This document shows positions 1-8,364 of a stretch of 55,407 nt of DNA, in pieces. The notes beneath the pieces are model-generated. The model saw only the letters and a program-made list of their open reading frames with translations. It had not been told where the DNA came from and did no database searches. Every line of letters starts with the position of its first letter. The stretch's first letter is position 1. A program made the position numbers and the translations under genes. Source of the DNA: Bdellovibrionales bacterium (GTDB lineage: Bacteria; Bdellovibrionota_C; UBA2361; RFPC01); contig JAGRAO010000002.1 in the NCBI GenBank assembly GCA_020434565.1, forward strand, positions 1 to 55,407, written 5' to 3'.

Positions 1-22
1 ACAATCGCAGAGTGAATCCGAG

Positions 23-1564
23 GTGACCCCTTCGAGGTTTTCGCTCTCCGTCCTTCCAAAGTGGCGATCGTACCCGGTGTCGGTATCTCGAGATGAGATG
101 AATCTCGCCGAGTTCCCGCTAACGGTCCTTTCAACTCGGGCAAACCCTAAAGTTAAGACCCTTGAGTTTTCCGACACTGTTCATGACCGCACAGGGAAAC
201 CTGTACAGAGAAGTTGGATCATAACCGCTGCAGACAAATTTGGTCTTCCTACCTCTAGTGATGACGAGGTTTTGCTTGGGCTTCTAAAGCTCAGCGTGGA
301 CCAAGGTCTCTCTTCTCAGAAGGTGTTTTTTACGCGCTATGAACTTTTGAAAATACTTCGGTGGACCACCGAGGGGAGGAGTTACACCCGACTCTCAAAC
401 GCTCTTGATCGCCTTAGTGGGGTGCGAATCAAAGCCACCAATGCCTTCTATGACAACGATTCAAAACGATACAGCACAAAGAACTTCGGTATTATCGACG
501 CCTATGAACTTCACAGCGGTCGAGATGTCGCGAAACCGAGCTACTTCATCTGGAGCGAAGATCTTTTTCAATCATTTCAGGCTGGTTTTATCAAGAAACT
601 CGATCTTGAATTCTTCCTTCAGCTCGAAAGTGCAGTTTCCAAGCGCTTATATCGCTTTCTCGACAAACATTTTTGGTACCGTACTCGAGTTCAGATGAAT
701 CTCTTTGAGCTCGCCCACGAAAAGATTGGCGTATCCCGCAACTATCGCTACCCGAGTTCTTTGAGACAGCAGCTTGACCCAGCGCTCGACGAGTTGGTCT
801 CAAACGGGTTTATCTCGCGTTATGAGTATCAGGGGAGAGGGCAGGGAACAGAGATTGCTATCTATGCTGCAAGCAAAAAGCCGAGAGCAGCCGGTGTCTC
901 TCGTGATCGCTCGCCATTTCCAAAAGAGTCGGACTCACAACTTTCTTTCCAGCTGCAGGAAGCATCGACGAAGAGAGAACCTCGGATAGAGTCCGCACCT
1001 TCAAAGCCAGCATCTCAGGACGATCTTCTGTCTCAGATTCGGTCTAAGCTCGTATCCCGCGGTTTGCAGTCGCCGCAAGCCCTCAAACTTTTGGTAAACC
1101 GCAAGACAAGCCTCGCTCGAATTGATCAGATTATTGATCACTTTGACGGGCTTGTGAGAGACAAGAGCCACCTCATAAGTAGAAATCCAGCTGGATTTCT
1201 CTATCGGGCGGTCGAACGATCAGATGAATTTGTTCTTCCTGAAGATCGAGAGCGTGAGGAACTTCGGCAGCAAACGGTTGAGAGAGATAACAGAGAACTT
1301 CGGGCAAAGTTAGAACGCGAACAGCGAGCACAGAGGGAAGGGGAGTATCTCGCTCATCGAAAGAACTTTCTCCGTGACGCTCGAGTTGGAACAGACCCCC
1401 AAGTGCTTCGGGATCTCGAACGTGAAGTAACGCAGGCCCTTGAAAATGTCCGAGGATTAATATCGGATGATAATTTCACCGATGCTATTCGCCACGGAGT
1501 CGATGAAAAGCTTTTGCGTCTCCTTGCTTTTCCCTCGTACGATGAGTGGTGCGCCGATCTCTAA
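23..1564 (+). CDS. RPA-family replication initiator protein
   Basis: Plasmid-type replication initiator of the RPA (replication initiator protein A) family, expected to bind origin repeats and help open the duplex. Seen: the family opening RDEMNLAEFPLTVL near residue 24, then GLPTSSDDEVLLGLL, FTRYELLKILRW and YTRLSNALDRLSGVRI, which match the conserved blocks of the N-terminal winged-helix region. After about residue 290 comes a linker, then a second helical region (LLSQIRSKLVSRGL to NPAGFLYRAVE) and a charged coiled-coil tail. The listed start is a GTG with no clear ribosome site, and the frame stays open to the window edge, so the true 5' end may lie outside. No iterons are visible just downstream. 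Family is fairly sure; whether it drives a chromid or an integrated replicon is unknown. Confidence 0.85.
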   Translation: MTPSRFSLSVLPKWRSYPVSVSRDEMNLAEFPLTVLSTRANPKVKTLEFSDTVHDRTGKPVQRSWIITAADKFGLPTSSDDEVLLGLLKLSVDQGLSSQKVFFTRYELLKILRWTTEGRSYTRLSNALDRLSGVRIKATNAFYDNDSKRYSTKNFGIIDAYELHSGRDVAKPSYFIWSEDLFQSFQAGFIKKLDLEFFLQLESAVSKRLYRFLDKHFWYRTRVQMNLFELAHEKIGVSRNYRYPSSLRQQLDPALDELVSNGFISRYEYQGRGQGTEIAIYAASKKPRAAGVSRDRSPFPKESDSQLSFQLQEASTKREPRIESAPSKPASQDDLLSQIRSKLVSRGLQSPQALKLLVNRKTSLARIDQIIDHFDGLVRDKSHLISRNPAGFLYRAVERSDEFVLPEDREREELRQQTVERDNRELRAKLEREQRAQREGEYLAHRKNFLRDARVGTDPQVLRDLEREVTQALENVRGLISDDNFTDAIRHGVDEKLLRLLAFPSYDEWCADL

Positions 1565-1619
1565 CTAATCCTCCCGTTCGACTCGGCCAACAGAGGAATC
1601 GGATGGAGCCGCTCATACA

Positions 1620-2120
1620 ATGGTGAAGATAGAATACGTTCAAAATGTCCCTCTCCTCACTTGCTTTTCTGCGTTGGGTATTTTCATAGGTGTGTCCTTT
1701 TTTACTGGTTGTGGCCCGGTATTGTCCGAGCGAACCGAACCGGCTCCACATGAGGAAGTTCCAATCGCTCAATCTGAGGCGGAAGGGGTATTTGTGCTAG
1801 AGGAGACTGGAAAGAACATCCTCTATGGTGAGGATCTTGGAGATTTAGGGGCTGCAATTCTGTTTTTTCCATACGGGATATACAAGCTGGGGCAGACAGC
1901 GGCTGGATTTGCGGGATACGAACTCGATGCCAAGCGAGCTTTTTCGCCCGAAGTTCAAGATGGCCTCTCTGAAGTGTACGACTCGACCATAGCACTTCCG
2001 GGAAAGGCGGCCGCAGCCGTGGCTGGCGAGGAATATCGGGGGAAGGGCAGCAAAATCGATCTCGAAAAGTTTCGCCGGGAGAATCAACAAGAACCAAGAC
2101 TCAAGCCCTCGGGGGAGTAA
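1620..2120 (+). CDS. Predicted lipoprotein of unknown function
   Basis: 166-aa protein with a hydrophobic N-terminal segment (about residues 10-30) ending in FFTGC, a lipobox-like site with Cys31 as the probable lipidated residue. The mature part is acidic at first, then has a short hydrophobic stretch (GAAILFFPYGIYKLG) that could touch or cross a membrane, and ends in a charged tail. I do not recognise a family. It lies 55 bp after the replication initiator gene on the same strand and may share its transcript. Lipoprotein nature is inferred from the signal only. Confidence 0.6.
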   Translation: MVKIEYVQNVPLLTCFSALGIFIGVSFFTGCGPVLSERTEPAPHEEVPIAQSEAEGVFVLEETGKNILYGEDLGDLGAAILFFPYGIYKLGQTAAGFAGYELDAKRAFSPEVQDGLSEVYDSTIALPGKAAAAVAGEEYRGKGSKIDLEKFRRENQQEPRLKPSGE

Positions 2121-2256
2121 AAAAGCTCGTCCAGACACTGGTTCTTTGCTCCAGGACCCCGAAAAGTCTCTCTTTCCGTGAGAGGGATGTGTCCTTTGTT
2201 TCGTTCTTCCCCATAACCCAATTAAGGCGGTCAGGCATATAGAAAAAGGGGAATAC

Positions 2257-3189
2257 ATGAGTTCGATAGGGGGCCCTCGCTTTCAGCAATTTTCAATTCC
2301 ACCAAGTAGTAGTAGTGATGGTCGGGCGAATCGAGACCATACCCGGCGCCCAGAGAAGCCCGCAGAAGGATTTCAAGATGCCCTAAAGGCGAGCCCTGTG
2401 CGGGCCCCTGATACTGTCCAGGTTTCCCAAGCCTCCGCCTCTCGCAGTGCTTTTCAAAATGCACTTTTCGGTGGTGGAAATGGAGATACGATTTCGAGAG
2501 AAACCTTGCCCTCCACGGTCATCGAATCTGCCCAACTCGCAGTGATTGCAGCAGTCGTCTGGGCCCATGTGTACCAACCAGCGCTTGTAAAACGTCCAGA
2601 CTCAGCGGTTGACGATGGACCTCTCGTTTCCCCCATATCGTCGGCGAGTGGAGGCGGGCAAGAATCTGAACATGCGAGAGACGATCGTCGGCGAAAGGAG
2701 CGAGTGCTAAAGTTTGGCGAAGAAGCAACCGCTCGGGCAGCACGCGCTCTCGGAGTCTCACATTCGGCAAATCGAGATGAGGTAGTCCAATCCTTTCTGG
2801 ACCGTATGACCTCTCAAACGGAAGAGTCAGGCGTGCGGTACTCTCTGAGGGCTAAGGAAAGAGAGGCGAGAGAATTACTCGACGCCCTCTCTGATAACCC
2901 TGCTTGTGCCCAAATGGTTCTCCTTGACCGAGCCTTTGATCAACTCGGTGCAAAGCTCTCAGTGAAAGAGAATTTTCCGATAACAGCCATGAAACTTTCT
3001 CACCAACTTGGCTTGAGCTCTGAGGATGCAGCGTATCTCGTCACTCGCCAAACGCTTCGCGCAGAGTTTCGCCATCTTGGCGCGGCGACTGCTGACAAAG
3101 TCGCTCGTGAAGTTACCGAGCAGATAACTTCTGATCCTTCCCTTTCTCGAGTACTTTTTCGCTTGTGGCTTTCGGCAAAACAACCGTAA
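2257..3189 (+). CDS. Hypothetical protein with disordered N-terminus and helical C-terminus
   Basis: 310 aa, not recognised. The first 145 residues are rich in Ser, Pro, Arg and Gly and look disordered, except for one hydrophobic stretch (TVIESAQLAVIAAVVWAHVY, about residues 88-107) that could be a membrane helix. The rest is amphipathic helix, with charged segments such as RRRKERVLKFGEEATARAARALGV and repeated Leu/Ala heptads. An AAGGGG ribosome site 5-10 bases before the ATG supports the start. It ends 3 bp from the stop of the convergent DUF6502 gene. It may be a coiled-coil or membrane-linked scaffold, but this is a guess. Confidence 0.6.
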   Translation: MSSIGGPRFQQFSIPPSSSSDGRANRDHTRRPEKPAEGFQDALKASPVRAPDTVQVSQASASRSAFQNALFGGGNGDTISRETLPSTVIESAQLAVIAAVVWAHVYQPALVKRPDSAVDDGPLVSPISSASGGGQESEHARDDRRRKERVLKFGEEATARAARALGVSHSANRDEVVQSFLDRMTSQTEESGVRYSLRAKEREARELLDALSDNPACAQMVLLDRAFDQLGAKLSVKENFPITAMKLSHQLGLSSEDAAYLVTRQTLRAEFRHLGAATADKVAREVTEQITSDPSLSRVLFRLWLSAKQP

Positions 3190-3192
3190 TTG

Positions 3193-4026
3193 TCAGGCAG
3201 AAGACTTCTCGGAGGGAGGGGAGCTTGGATTGACGTGCGAAAAGCTGGTGACCATGACCTTAACTCCCGCTTCATCTTTGAGGCTCTTTCCCCGAGCAAC
3301 GGAGAGATCCTTATCGAACCGAGCGAGTTCCTTCGCGAGGCGCGCGTGGAACCGTTTGACCTCTTTGATAATCAATCGTTTTACCGCGGGAATGCTCTCA
3401 CGATAAATATTATCAAAATAAGTTCGCAAATGCGCATTTGAGACCTCTTGTTCTGAGAGAATATTTTCCGCGCTCCCTTCCAGTAACCCTTCAATATCGT
3501 TTGAAACCGTGGCAAACCCAGCGAGAACATCTTGTCGAACACTCGCAAAGCGCCTCTTGAGCCGCACCTTTCCATCGTCATACTCAACCATTTCGAGTCG
3601 TTCGAGTTCAGAGAGGACTGTTCCCGGGTGAAAATCTGTAGAAACCTCTCGAACGAGCCGTTCAAAAGAGTTATCTGCGGTGAGATAGGTTAAAACCCTA
3701 GGAGAACCCGAGCGGGTAATGTATTGATCTTCAACTCTCCATCGAAGCAAAACCTTTGAGAGGACACCTGGATCAAATCGATCGAGTTCGTTCTCAGTTC
3801 GTATGAGCCGCTTAACGTCTCTCCTGTCGATACCGGTAATGAGACTTATTTTCGATACAACAGACTTCTTTCCTTCAGCTGTAGAAGTCTCCACGGCAGC
3901 TTCCACTAAAAGCTCTCGAACGGTCTCCTGGAGCACGCTCCACCGAAGACCCTGCCGAAGCGCGAAACGGATCATCGGTCTTAAAAGATTCTTTACAACT
4001 GTTGCGGATTGTTGGGGTTCAAGCAT
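3193..4026 (-). CDS. DUF6502 family protein, probable DNA-binding regulator
   Basis: 277 aa matching the DUF6502 pattern: LLRPMIRFALRQGLRW at the N-terminus, then VVSKISLITGIDRRDVKRLI (a helix-turn-helix-like block), then VLSKVLLRWRVEDQYI with the GSPRVLTY segment, then SFERLVREVSTDFHPGTVLSELERLEMVEYDDGKVRL, and a C-terminal helical part. Function of the family is not established; the wHTH-like blocks suggest a transcriptional role. There is no ribosome site: a TATAAT box at 4048-4053 (minus strand) lies only about 22 bases before the ATG, so the leader would be about 15 nt. A palindrome between box and ATG suggests autoregulation, and the same motif recurs at 4904-4922. Confidence 0.75.
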   Translation of the reverse strand: MLEPQQSATVVKNLLRPMIRFALRQGLRWSVLQETVRELLVEAAVETSTAEGKKSVVSKISLITGIDRRDVKRLIRTENELDRFDPGVLSKVLLRWRVEDQYITRSGSPRVLTYLTADNSFERLVREVSTDFHPGTVLSELERLEMVEYDDGKVRLKRRFASVRQDVLAGFATVSNDIEGLLEGSAENILSEQEVSNAHLRTYFDNIYRESIPAVKRLIIKEVKRFHARLAKELARFDKDLSVARGKSLKDEAGVKVMVTSFSHVNPSSPPSEKSSA

Positions 4027-4033
4027 GTCAAAA

Positions 4034-4053
4034 TTGGCATTTTGCCCATTATA
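4034..4053 (-). promoter_or_regulatory. Promoter -10 box with overlapping palindromic operator for the DUF6502 gene
   Basis: Read on the minus strand: TATAATGGGCAAAATGCCA. A perfect -10 hexamer is followed at once by an imperfect palindrome TGGGCA-AAA-TGCCA. A repressor bound here would cover the -10 box and start point. A near-identical copy (17 of 19 bases) stands at 4904-4922. No convincing -35 box is visible. The operator role is inferred from position and symmetry. Confidence 0.55.
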
Positions 4054-4184
4054 CCATGCTACGGAAAGATGTGCGATGAACGATTTTCGCTGATTACCGT
4101 AGACCTGCCACTTTTTCTGAAAGATTCACTGACTGTGCAAAATTCATGACGAAAGGGATTAGCGAGCAGCGGTTCTGCTGCTTT

Positions 4185-4544
4185 CTATCCGCTCAAAGGA
4201 CTTGGTACATAGGGGTCTTGCTGCGATGACCCAGCTCCGCTTGTTGGATCTGGCTTCTCAGTATCTTTTGAATCCATAGTGCTGACCTGTCCACCACCGA
4301 GCATCTGATCGTCTTTCGGGCAAACAGAAGAAGTCGGCCCGCCGTGAGAACCGGAACTGCAAGAAGAGGGATTCAAAAGTGGTTGCGGCGAGCCGCCGAG
4401 CAGGAGAGCGTAGCTCGCATCTTCTAAGCTTCTCTGGGAAGCATGCCCCACCCCTTCAAGCGAGATAACTGCTACCCCTATCAGGAGAAATACTCCAATT
4501 GAGTACTCGAAGAGAGCTCCTCCCGCCTGACCTTTTCCCCACAT
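4185..4544 (-). CDS. Flp-type pilin-like (TadE/Flp-like) small protein
   Basis: 119 aa. The N-terminus GQAG-GALFEYSIGVFLLIGVAVISL has the class IVb prepilin pattern: a short basic leader, probable cleavage after Gly8, Glu at mature position 5 followed by Tyr, then a hydrophobic helix. The C-terminal 75 residues are Ser/Pro/Gly-rich with two Cys pairs and look exported and disordered. Length suits a minor pilin or pseudopilin. No tad assembly genes (tadA, rcpA, prepilin peptidase) are near, so it is an orphan. A second protein of the same design is encoded at 24163-24567. Known for the family: assembly by a Tad or type II-like machine; inferred here. Confidence 0.55.
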   Translation of the reverse strand: MWGKGQAGGALFEYSIGVFLLIGVAVISLEGVGHASQRSLEDASYALLLGGSPQPLLNPSSCSSGSHGGPTSSVCPKDDQMLGGGQVSTMDSKDTEKPDPTSGAGSSQQDPYVPSPLSG

Positions 4545-4666
4545 ATTTACGCCCAGTTGTTTGGCCTTACCTCTCTAGTCTTGCCTTCTATCTAAATTGC
4601 TTCGAAATAATATGAGTCGTAGTAGTTTTTCGTAGCGATTCCCTTCTTGAACAACCTCTCTCGAGG

Positions 4667-4707
4667 AAAAAAGTGCGGTTCTGTAGTCTAATGCTACAGA
4701 ACCGCAC
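4667..4707 (-). terminator. Strong intrinsic terminator reading leftward
   Basis: Perfect 14-bp inverted repeat GTGCGGTTCTGTAG (4673-4686) and CTACAGAACCGCAC (4694-4707) with a 7-nt loop. On the minus strand the stem is followed directly by six T residues (4672-4667). An outer CTCGAGG pair flanks it (4660-4666 and 4708-4714). The T tract is on one side only, so it terminates leftward transcription, although no protein gene lies upstream on that strand. Confidence 0.75.
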
Positions 4708-4912
4708 CTCGAGGGTGTTGGCGGTTGTGGCTTTAGAAGCCATGGTCGTTTGTTCAAAGATGAATAGGGACCCTTGCCCCATCACCCAGTTCAAACGGAG
4801 CGGTGAATCACTGCCTGATTCTCCCCGCTTTTTTTTTCAGATCCTCATTGCCGACCTGATAGAATTCTTATTGTCGAGTCCGCCTCTCGTGTTGCCTAAA
4901 AAATGGCAATTT
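4667..4912 (-). ncRNA. Candidate small RNA transcribed leftward
   Basis: The 669-bp gap 4545-5213 has no convincing protein gene. On the minus strand it holds a promoter-like site (TAAAAT plus palindrome, 4904-4922) and, about 200 bp downstream, a textbook intrinsic terminator (4667-4707). Together they define a transcript of about 245 nt. A minus-strand open frame across the 3' half runs through the terminator stem and is not a credible gene. The RNA would share the control element of the DUF6502 gene. Start point and existence are inferred. Confidence 0.35.
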
Positions 4913-4922
4913 GCCCATTTTA
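4904..4922 (-). promoter_or_regulatory. Second copy of the DUF6502-type promoter/operator motif
   Basis: Minus-strand TAAAATGGGCAAATTGCCA differs at two positions from the element at 4034-4053. It lies inside a longer imperfect palindrome reaching AGG/CCT at both ends (about 4897-4927). It points toward the terminator at 4667-4707, hence the small-RNA proposal. Confidence 0.45.
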
Positions 4923-5213
4923 AAGGAGACGAGTCCTTTCCGTCGTTACGCGTATACTCTTGCTCGAGAATTGAGTCTGGGAGCTGAGCTAAATCAAGAG
5001 GTGCCGAAAACGTCCTCGGCAAGCTCTGAACAAGTCACGATCTCCTTCGGATAAAGAATCAGGGAAGACTTTCTCACTTTCTTTCTCCTCGATACGACAG
5101 TATTTACTCAGAGCCTCCCTAACCATTTCCAAATATTCTCTTACCGAGAAAATGGGGAAGAGAACGAAAAGGACCGATGCTTTCTCAGCCGGATCTCGGT
5201 ACGGTGTATAGCC

Positions 5214-6809
5214 ATGAAACGAACGAGTCTCCTTTTCGTGCTTTTGGGAATGAGCATTTGTGTGTCGTTCGGCTGCTCAAAACAAGCGCCGATATCCACA
5301 GCTCGACTCCTTCTCGTCATAGCCGCTGACCAGTTTCCGTACGAATATGGAGAACGTTATCGCCCGTTATTCCGTGGAGGATTGAAGCGACTGTACGACG
5401 AAGGTGCTGTCTTTCAGAATGCCCACTATCAACATGCAATCACTGAGACATGCCCAGGTCACGCATCTATTGTGACAGGCGTTCATCCGAGTCGCTCCGG
5501 AATCGTTGCAAACAGCTGGTTTGATCGGAAAGCAAAAGAAGAGGTCTACTGTGTTGGAGATAGCTTTTACGAGCGCTCGCCGAAGAACCTCCTCGTATCT
5601 TCTCTTCCTGATTGGGTCGACAAGGCTTCTTCGTGGAATAAGATCTTTTCAGTCAGTGGCAAGGATCGTGCGTCGATTGTGCTCGGAGGCAAACGAGCTG
5701 ATGCCGCTTATTGGTTCGATAACGAGACCGGAGAATTTCGAACGAGTTGGTATTATCAAATTTTCTCTCCCAATTGGGTAAGTCGCTTTAATGACCAAGC
5801 CCATTGGAAAAAGTATTTTGGCCAGCTTTGGACTCCTATGAGCGAGGACTCGCTTGACGTGAGTCAGTATGGCGTAGTGAATCTTTACCCCGATCCTTTT
5901 GCGAAAAAATTTCCTCACTCAGTGGGCAAGGCAACAGTTCTTCCGACCGAAGACTTCTTTTCAGATATCTATTCTTCACCCTTTGTAGATGAATTGGTAA
6001 ACGATTTTACAATTGAACTCATCCGAAGTGAGAGACTCGGAAAAAACTCCGCTTTTGATTATCTCGCAATTGGATACTCGGCTCTAGATACGGTCGGTCA
6101 CGGCTACGGTCCGAACAGTCCTGAAGTTCTCGATACACTCCTTCGCCTTGATATGAACTTAGAAAAGCTCTTTTCCTTTCTTGACGTTTATCTTGGAAAG
6201 GAGCGCTATCTCGTAGCGTTTACCTCAGATCACGGTGTGCAAGCTCTTCCGGAGTACGAAGCACTTCTCGGTCGCAAGGCTCACAGAATGAACGCATCTG
6301 ATGTGAGCTGCCCGCAAAAAGTCGGAATGGTGTTGGCCGAAGAATTTGGAAGTGCGGATCTGTTCTTGGCGGATCTTTACCTCAATCGATCAGAGATAAA
6401 GAGGAAGCACATAGATGAAAATCTCCTCGATCAGCGAGTGGTCGAAGAGCTCCAAAAATGTGAGATAGTAGAGAAGGTTTGGAGCAAGCGAGAGCTTCTC
6501 GAAACGAGCGCGTCATCGGATACAATGCTTGCGATGTTTAAAAGGGGATTTCTCTCATCTCGCAGTCCCGATTTCTTTGTCCAGCTCAAAAAGCACTCTC
6601 TTGGAATGACTCGCGAAGGAACAGGTCACGGCACACCATATGACTACGATACCCATGTCCCGATAATCTTTCTTGGCCCCGGAATTACGCCTCAAGCTAA
6701 CAACACCCCGGTTTCACCAGTTGATATTGCTCCAACACTTGCGAGTTTGTTCGGAGTAAAGGTCCCTCGAGCGATAGATGGAGAGGATCTCTCTCCTCTT
6801 CTCCAGTAA
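5214..6809 (+). CDS. PafA-like alkaline phosphatase / phosphodiesterase
   Basis: 531-aa exported phosphomonoesterase or diesterase of the alkaline phosphatase superfamily (type I phosphodiesterase / nucleotide pyrophosphatase fold). Seen: an N-terminal hydrophobic signal ending in SFGC (Cys21, a non-ideal lipobox); VIAADQF with the first metal-ligand Asp; ITETCPGHASIVTG with the nucleophilic Thr; SALDTVGHGYGP and FTSDHG with metal-binding Asp and His; GTGHGTPYDYDTHVPI with the last metal His. All metal-site motifs are intact, so activity in the periplasm or on the outer membrane is likely. Length is normal for PafA. It stands alone, with 404 bp of non-coding DNA before it up to 4810 and a decayed gene after it. 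Phosphate scavenging is inferred. Confidence 0.85.
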   Translation: MKRTSLLFVLLGMSICVSFGCSKQAPISTARLLLVIAADQFPYEYGERYRPLFRGGLKRLYDEGAVFQNAHYQHAITETCPGHASIVTGVHPSRSGIVANSWFDRKAKEEVYCVGDSFYERSPKNLLVSSLPDWVDKASSWNKIFSVSGKDRASIVLGGKRADAAYWFDNETGEFRTSWYYQIFSPNWVSRFNDQAHWKKYFGQLWTPMSEDSLDVSQYGVVNLYPDPFAKKFPHSVGKATVLPTEDFFSDIYSSPFVDELVNDFTIELIRSERLGKNSAFDYLAIGYSALDTVGHGYGPNSPEVLDTLLRLDMNLEKLFSFLDVYLGKERYLVAFTSDHGVQALPEYEALLGRKAHRMNASDVSCPQKVGMVLAEEFGSADLFLADLYLNRSEIKRKHIDENLLDQRVVEELQKCEIVEKVWSKRELLETSASSDTMLAMFKRGFLSSRSPDFFVQLKKHSLGMTREGTGHGTPYDYDTHVPIIFLGPGITPQANNTPVSPVDIAPTLASLFGVKVPRAIDGEDLSPLLQ

Positions 6810-6882
6810 GATAGCTCTAGAAATATTGGTTCTATGGGCGAGACCTCTAGTGAGGTGGGACGCGCGAGGAACGATCGATTTT

Positions 6883-7011
6883 ATGTTTCAGTTAGATGAT
6901 CTCGAGCAACGCTATGAGAAGCATTTCAAAGTGGTATTTGACGCAATTCGAGAAATCATGACCGAAAAACCTCCTGCTAAGAAAAGACAAATAGGGCATT
7001 GGCAGACCTGA
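6883..7011 (+). pseudogene. C-terminal remnant of an ORF6N-domain gene
   Basis: The frame encodes FQLDDLEQRYEKHFKVVFDAI followed by REIMTEKPPAKKRQIGHW. This is the usual tail of ORF6N proteins: a coiled helix, then an AIRxLM segment, a proline-rich spacer and a basic KxxIGF-like end. The intact neighbour at 7746-8297 ends in AIQQLMEPPEPKPKKPLGFG. No N-terminal ORF6N domain precedes the fragment; only about 70 bp separate it from the phosphatase gene. It is best read as what remains of a second copy after deletion. Confidence 0.55.
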
Positions 7012-7055
7012 CGAGACATAACGGCCTGAGCCACTGGGACGAATCCGCGAGGCGG

Positions 7056-7574
7056 TTAGTCTCCAGTGGGCTCGATTGTTATACTCGCCCGAAAATCTTC
7101 AATTTTCCGAGCAAGTCTCGCTCGAAGCACTTTAACATCCCCAAAGACCACCTTCCAATCGTCCTTATCGGTAAATCCAAGCTGGGTGTACCATGACGAA
7201 GGAAACTCGAGCCCTTTGAATGTGATCGATTCCATGTAGGTGGCTTTATATTTTTGGTCGGCAGCGCTTAGGAAGTGATAGAGCAGGGCAGACCCAACGC
7301 CCTTTCGCTGTCCCGATGGAGTGAGGAAAATCTCGGTTTGTACCAAGTGGTATCCGTCCCACCACGGTTTCGCCATTCCACAAATTCCACCAACAATTTT
7401 ACCTTCGAGCTCAGCAACGAATGCGAGGTCAGGCTGCGCAAGCAAGAAGAAATGTAGGAGATCCGCCGCCGCCTCCGATGTCCAAATCTCTGTAGGATCG
7501 ACATCCTTGAAGGCGGAGATGTAAGCATCTGCCATAGCCGGAATGTCAGTTACTGTGGCGCAGCGAATCTTCAT
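7056..7574 (-). CDS. GNAT-family N-acetyltransferase
   Basis: 172 aa, one GNAT domain, transferring an acyl group from acyl-CoA to an unknown amine. Seen: N-terminal MKIRCATVTDIPAMADAYISAF (beta1-alpha1), FVAELEGKIVGGICGM (beta strands 2-3), VQTEIFLTPSGQRKGVGSALL holding the acetyl-CoA pyrophosphate-binding motif QRKGVGSA, and SSWYTQLGF near the end, the usual beta6-alpha4 element. Size is typical for stand-alone enzymes. Nothing nearby gives its substrate. Confidence 0.85.
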   Translation of the reverse strand: MKIRCATVTDIPAMADAYISAFKDVDPTEIWTSEAAADLLHFFLLAQPDLAFVAELEGKIVGGICGMAKPWWDGYHLVQTEIFLTPSGQRKGVGSALLYHFLSAADQKYKATYMESITFKGLEFPSSWYTQLGFTDKDDWKVVFGDVKVLRARLARKIEDFRASITIEPTGD

Positions 7575-7745
7575 TCAGGTTAACCGAAAGTCTGGCGAGT
7601 ATAACGTTTAAGCCAGCTGACGAAGCTCAGCAGAGTTTTTTTGATACTTCTCGAACATACTACCAAAAGATTTCAAGAAACATCTCCACCAAATTCTCGA
7701 TTATAAGAGTGAGAGTTCTCCTTTCCTCAAGTTATCAGGAGTAGA

Positions 7746-8297
7746 ATGGCTAAGACAAAGGAATCTAGAGAGGTATCGAATCGCCTAGAGGTTCATCAAC
7801 GAATAATCAATGTCCGTGGACAACGAGTAATCATTGATGCTGACCTGGCGAAACTCTATGGGACGAGTACGAAAAGGTTAAAGGAGCAGCTCAAAAGAAA
7901 TTCCGATCGATTTCCAGAGGATTTCGTCTTTGAGTTAACGTCTGAAGAGAAAACCGAGGTGGTCGCAAATTGCGACCACCTCAGAAATCTTAAGTATTCC
8001 AGTGTGTTGCCACGAGCCTTTACCGAGCATGGGGCTGTTATGGCGGCCAATGTCTTGAATAGTCAGATTGCCATAGAGACCAGTATCATGGTTGTGCGTG
8101 CCTTTATCAGAGCTCGTGAAATCTTGGCTGAACATTTGGAATTGAAGAGACGCTTAGACAGACGGGAACAAAGAGTCGCCAAGGGGTTTCAGGACAATGA
8201 AGAGGAGTTGCAAGCGATAAGATTCGCGATTCAGCAGCTTATGGAACCTCCCGAACCAAAACCCAAAAAACCATTAGGATTCGGCCGAGAGAAGTAA
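7746..8297 (+). CDS. ORF6N-domain protein
   Basis: 183 aa. Residues about 15-105 form an ORF6N domain, seen as QRIINVRGQRVIIDADLAKLYG, KRLKEQLKRNSDRFPEDFVFELT and LPRAFTEHGAVMAANVLNS. ORF6N is a DNA-binding module first known from phages and large DNA viruses (KilA-N relative), also scattered in bacterial chromosomes. The C-terminus is a charged coiled coil ending in a proline-rich basic tail. TCAGGAG 5-11 bases ahead of the ATG supports the start. The gene is isolated, beside a decayed relative, and carries a perfect 27-bp palindrome in its coding sequence. Likely horizontally acquired; cellular role unknown. Confidence 0.85.
   Translation: MAKTKESREVSNRLEVHQRIINVRGQRVIIDADLAKLYGTSTKRLKEQLKRNSDRFPEDFVFELTSEEKTEVVANCDHLRNLKYSSVLPRAFTEHGAVMAANVLNSQIAIETSIMVVRAFIRAREILAEHLELKRRLDRREQRVAKGFQDNEEELQAIRFAIQQLMEPPEPKPKKPLGFGREK
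7956..7982. repeat. Perfect 13-bp inverted repeat inside the ORF6N gene
   Basis: Arms GAGGTGGTCGCAA (7956-7968) and TTGCGACCACCTC (7970-7982) around a single A. It encodes EVVANCDHL in the conserved part of the ORF6N domain. The symmetry exceeds what the protein sequence requires. Confidence 0.8.
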
Positions 8298-8364
8298 CGT
8301 TGAGTTTAACAGTTTTCGAGCCAAGGGCGAGAAAATCTCTTAAAGCGCATTGTTATCTTTCATT

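Noticed and set aside
4588-4794. 68-codon minus-strand frame over the terminator
   Set aside because: It reads through the perfect 14-bp stem and T tract, starts with TTG and has no ribosome site; the terminator/small-RNA reading explains the sequence better.
2209-4798. Similar strings CCCCATAACCCAATT (2209) and CCCCATCACCCAGTT (4777)
   Set aside because: About 16 of 22 bases match, but the contexts differ and no promoter logic connects them; could be chance.
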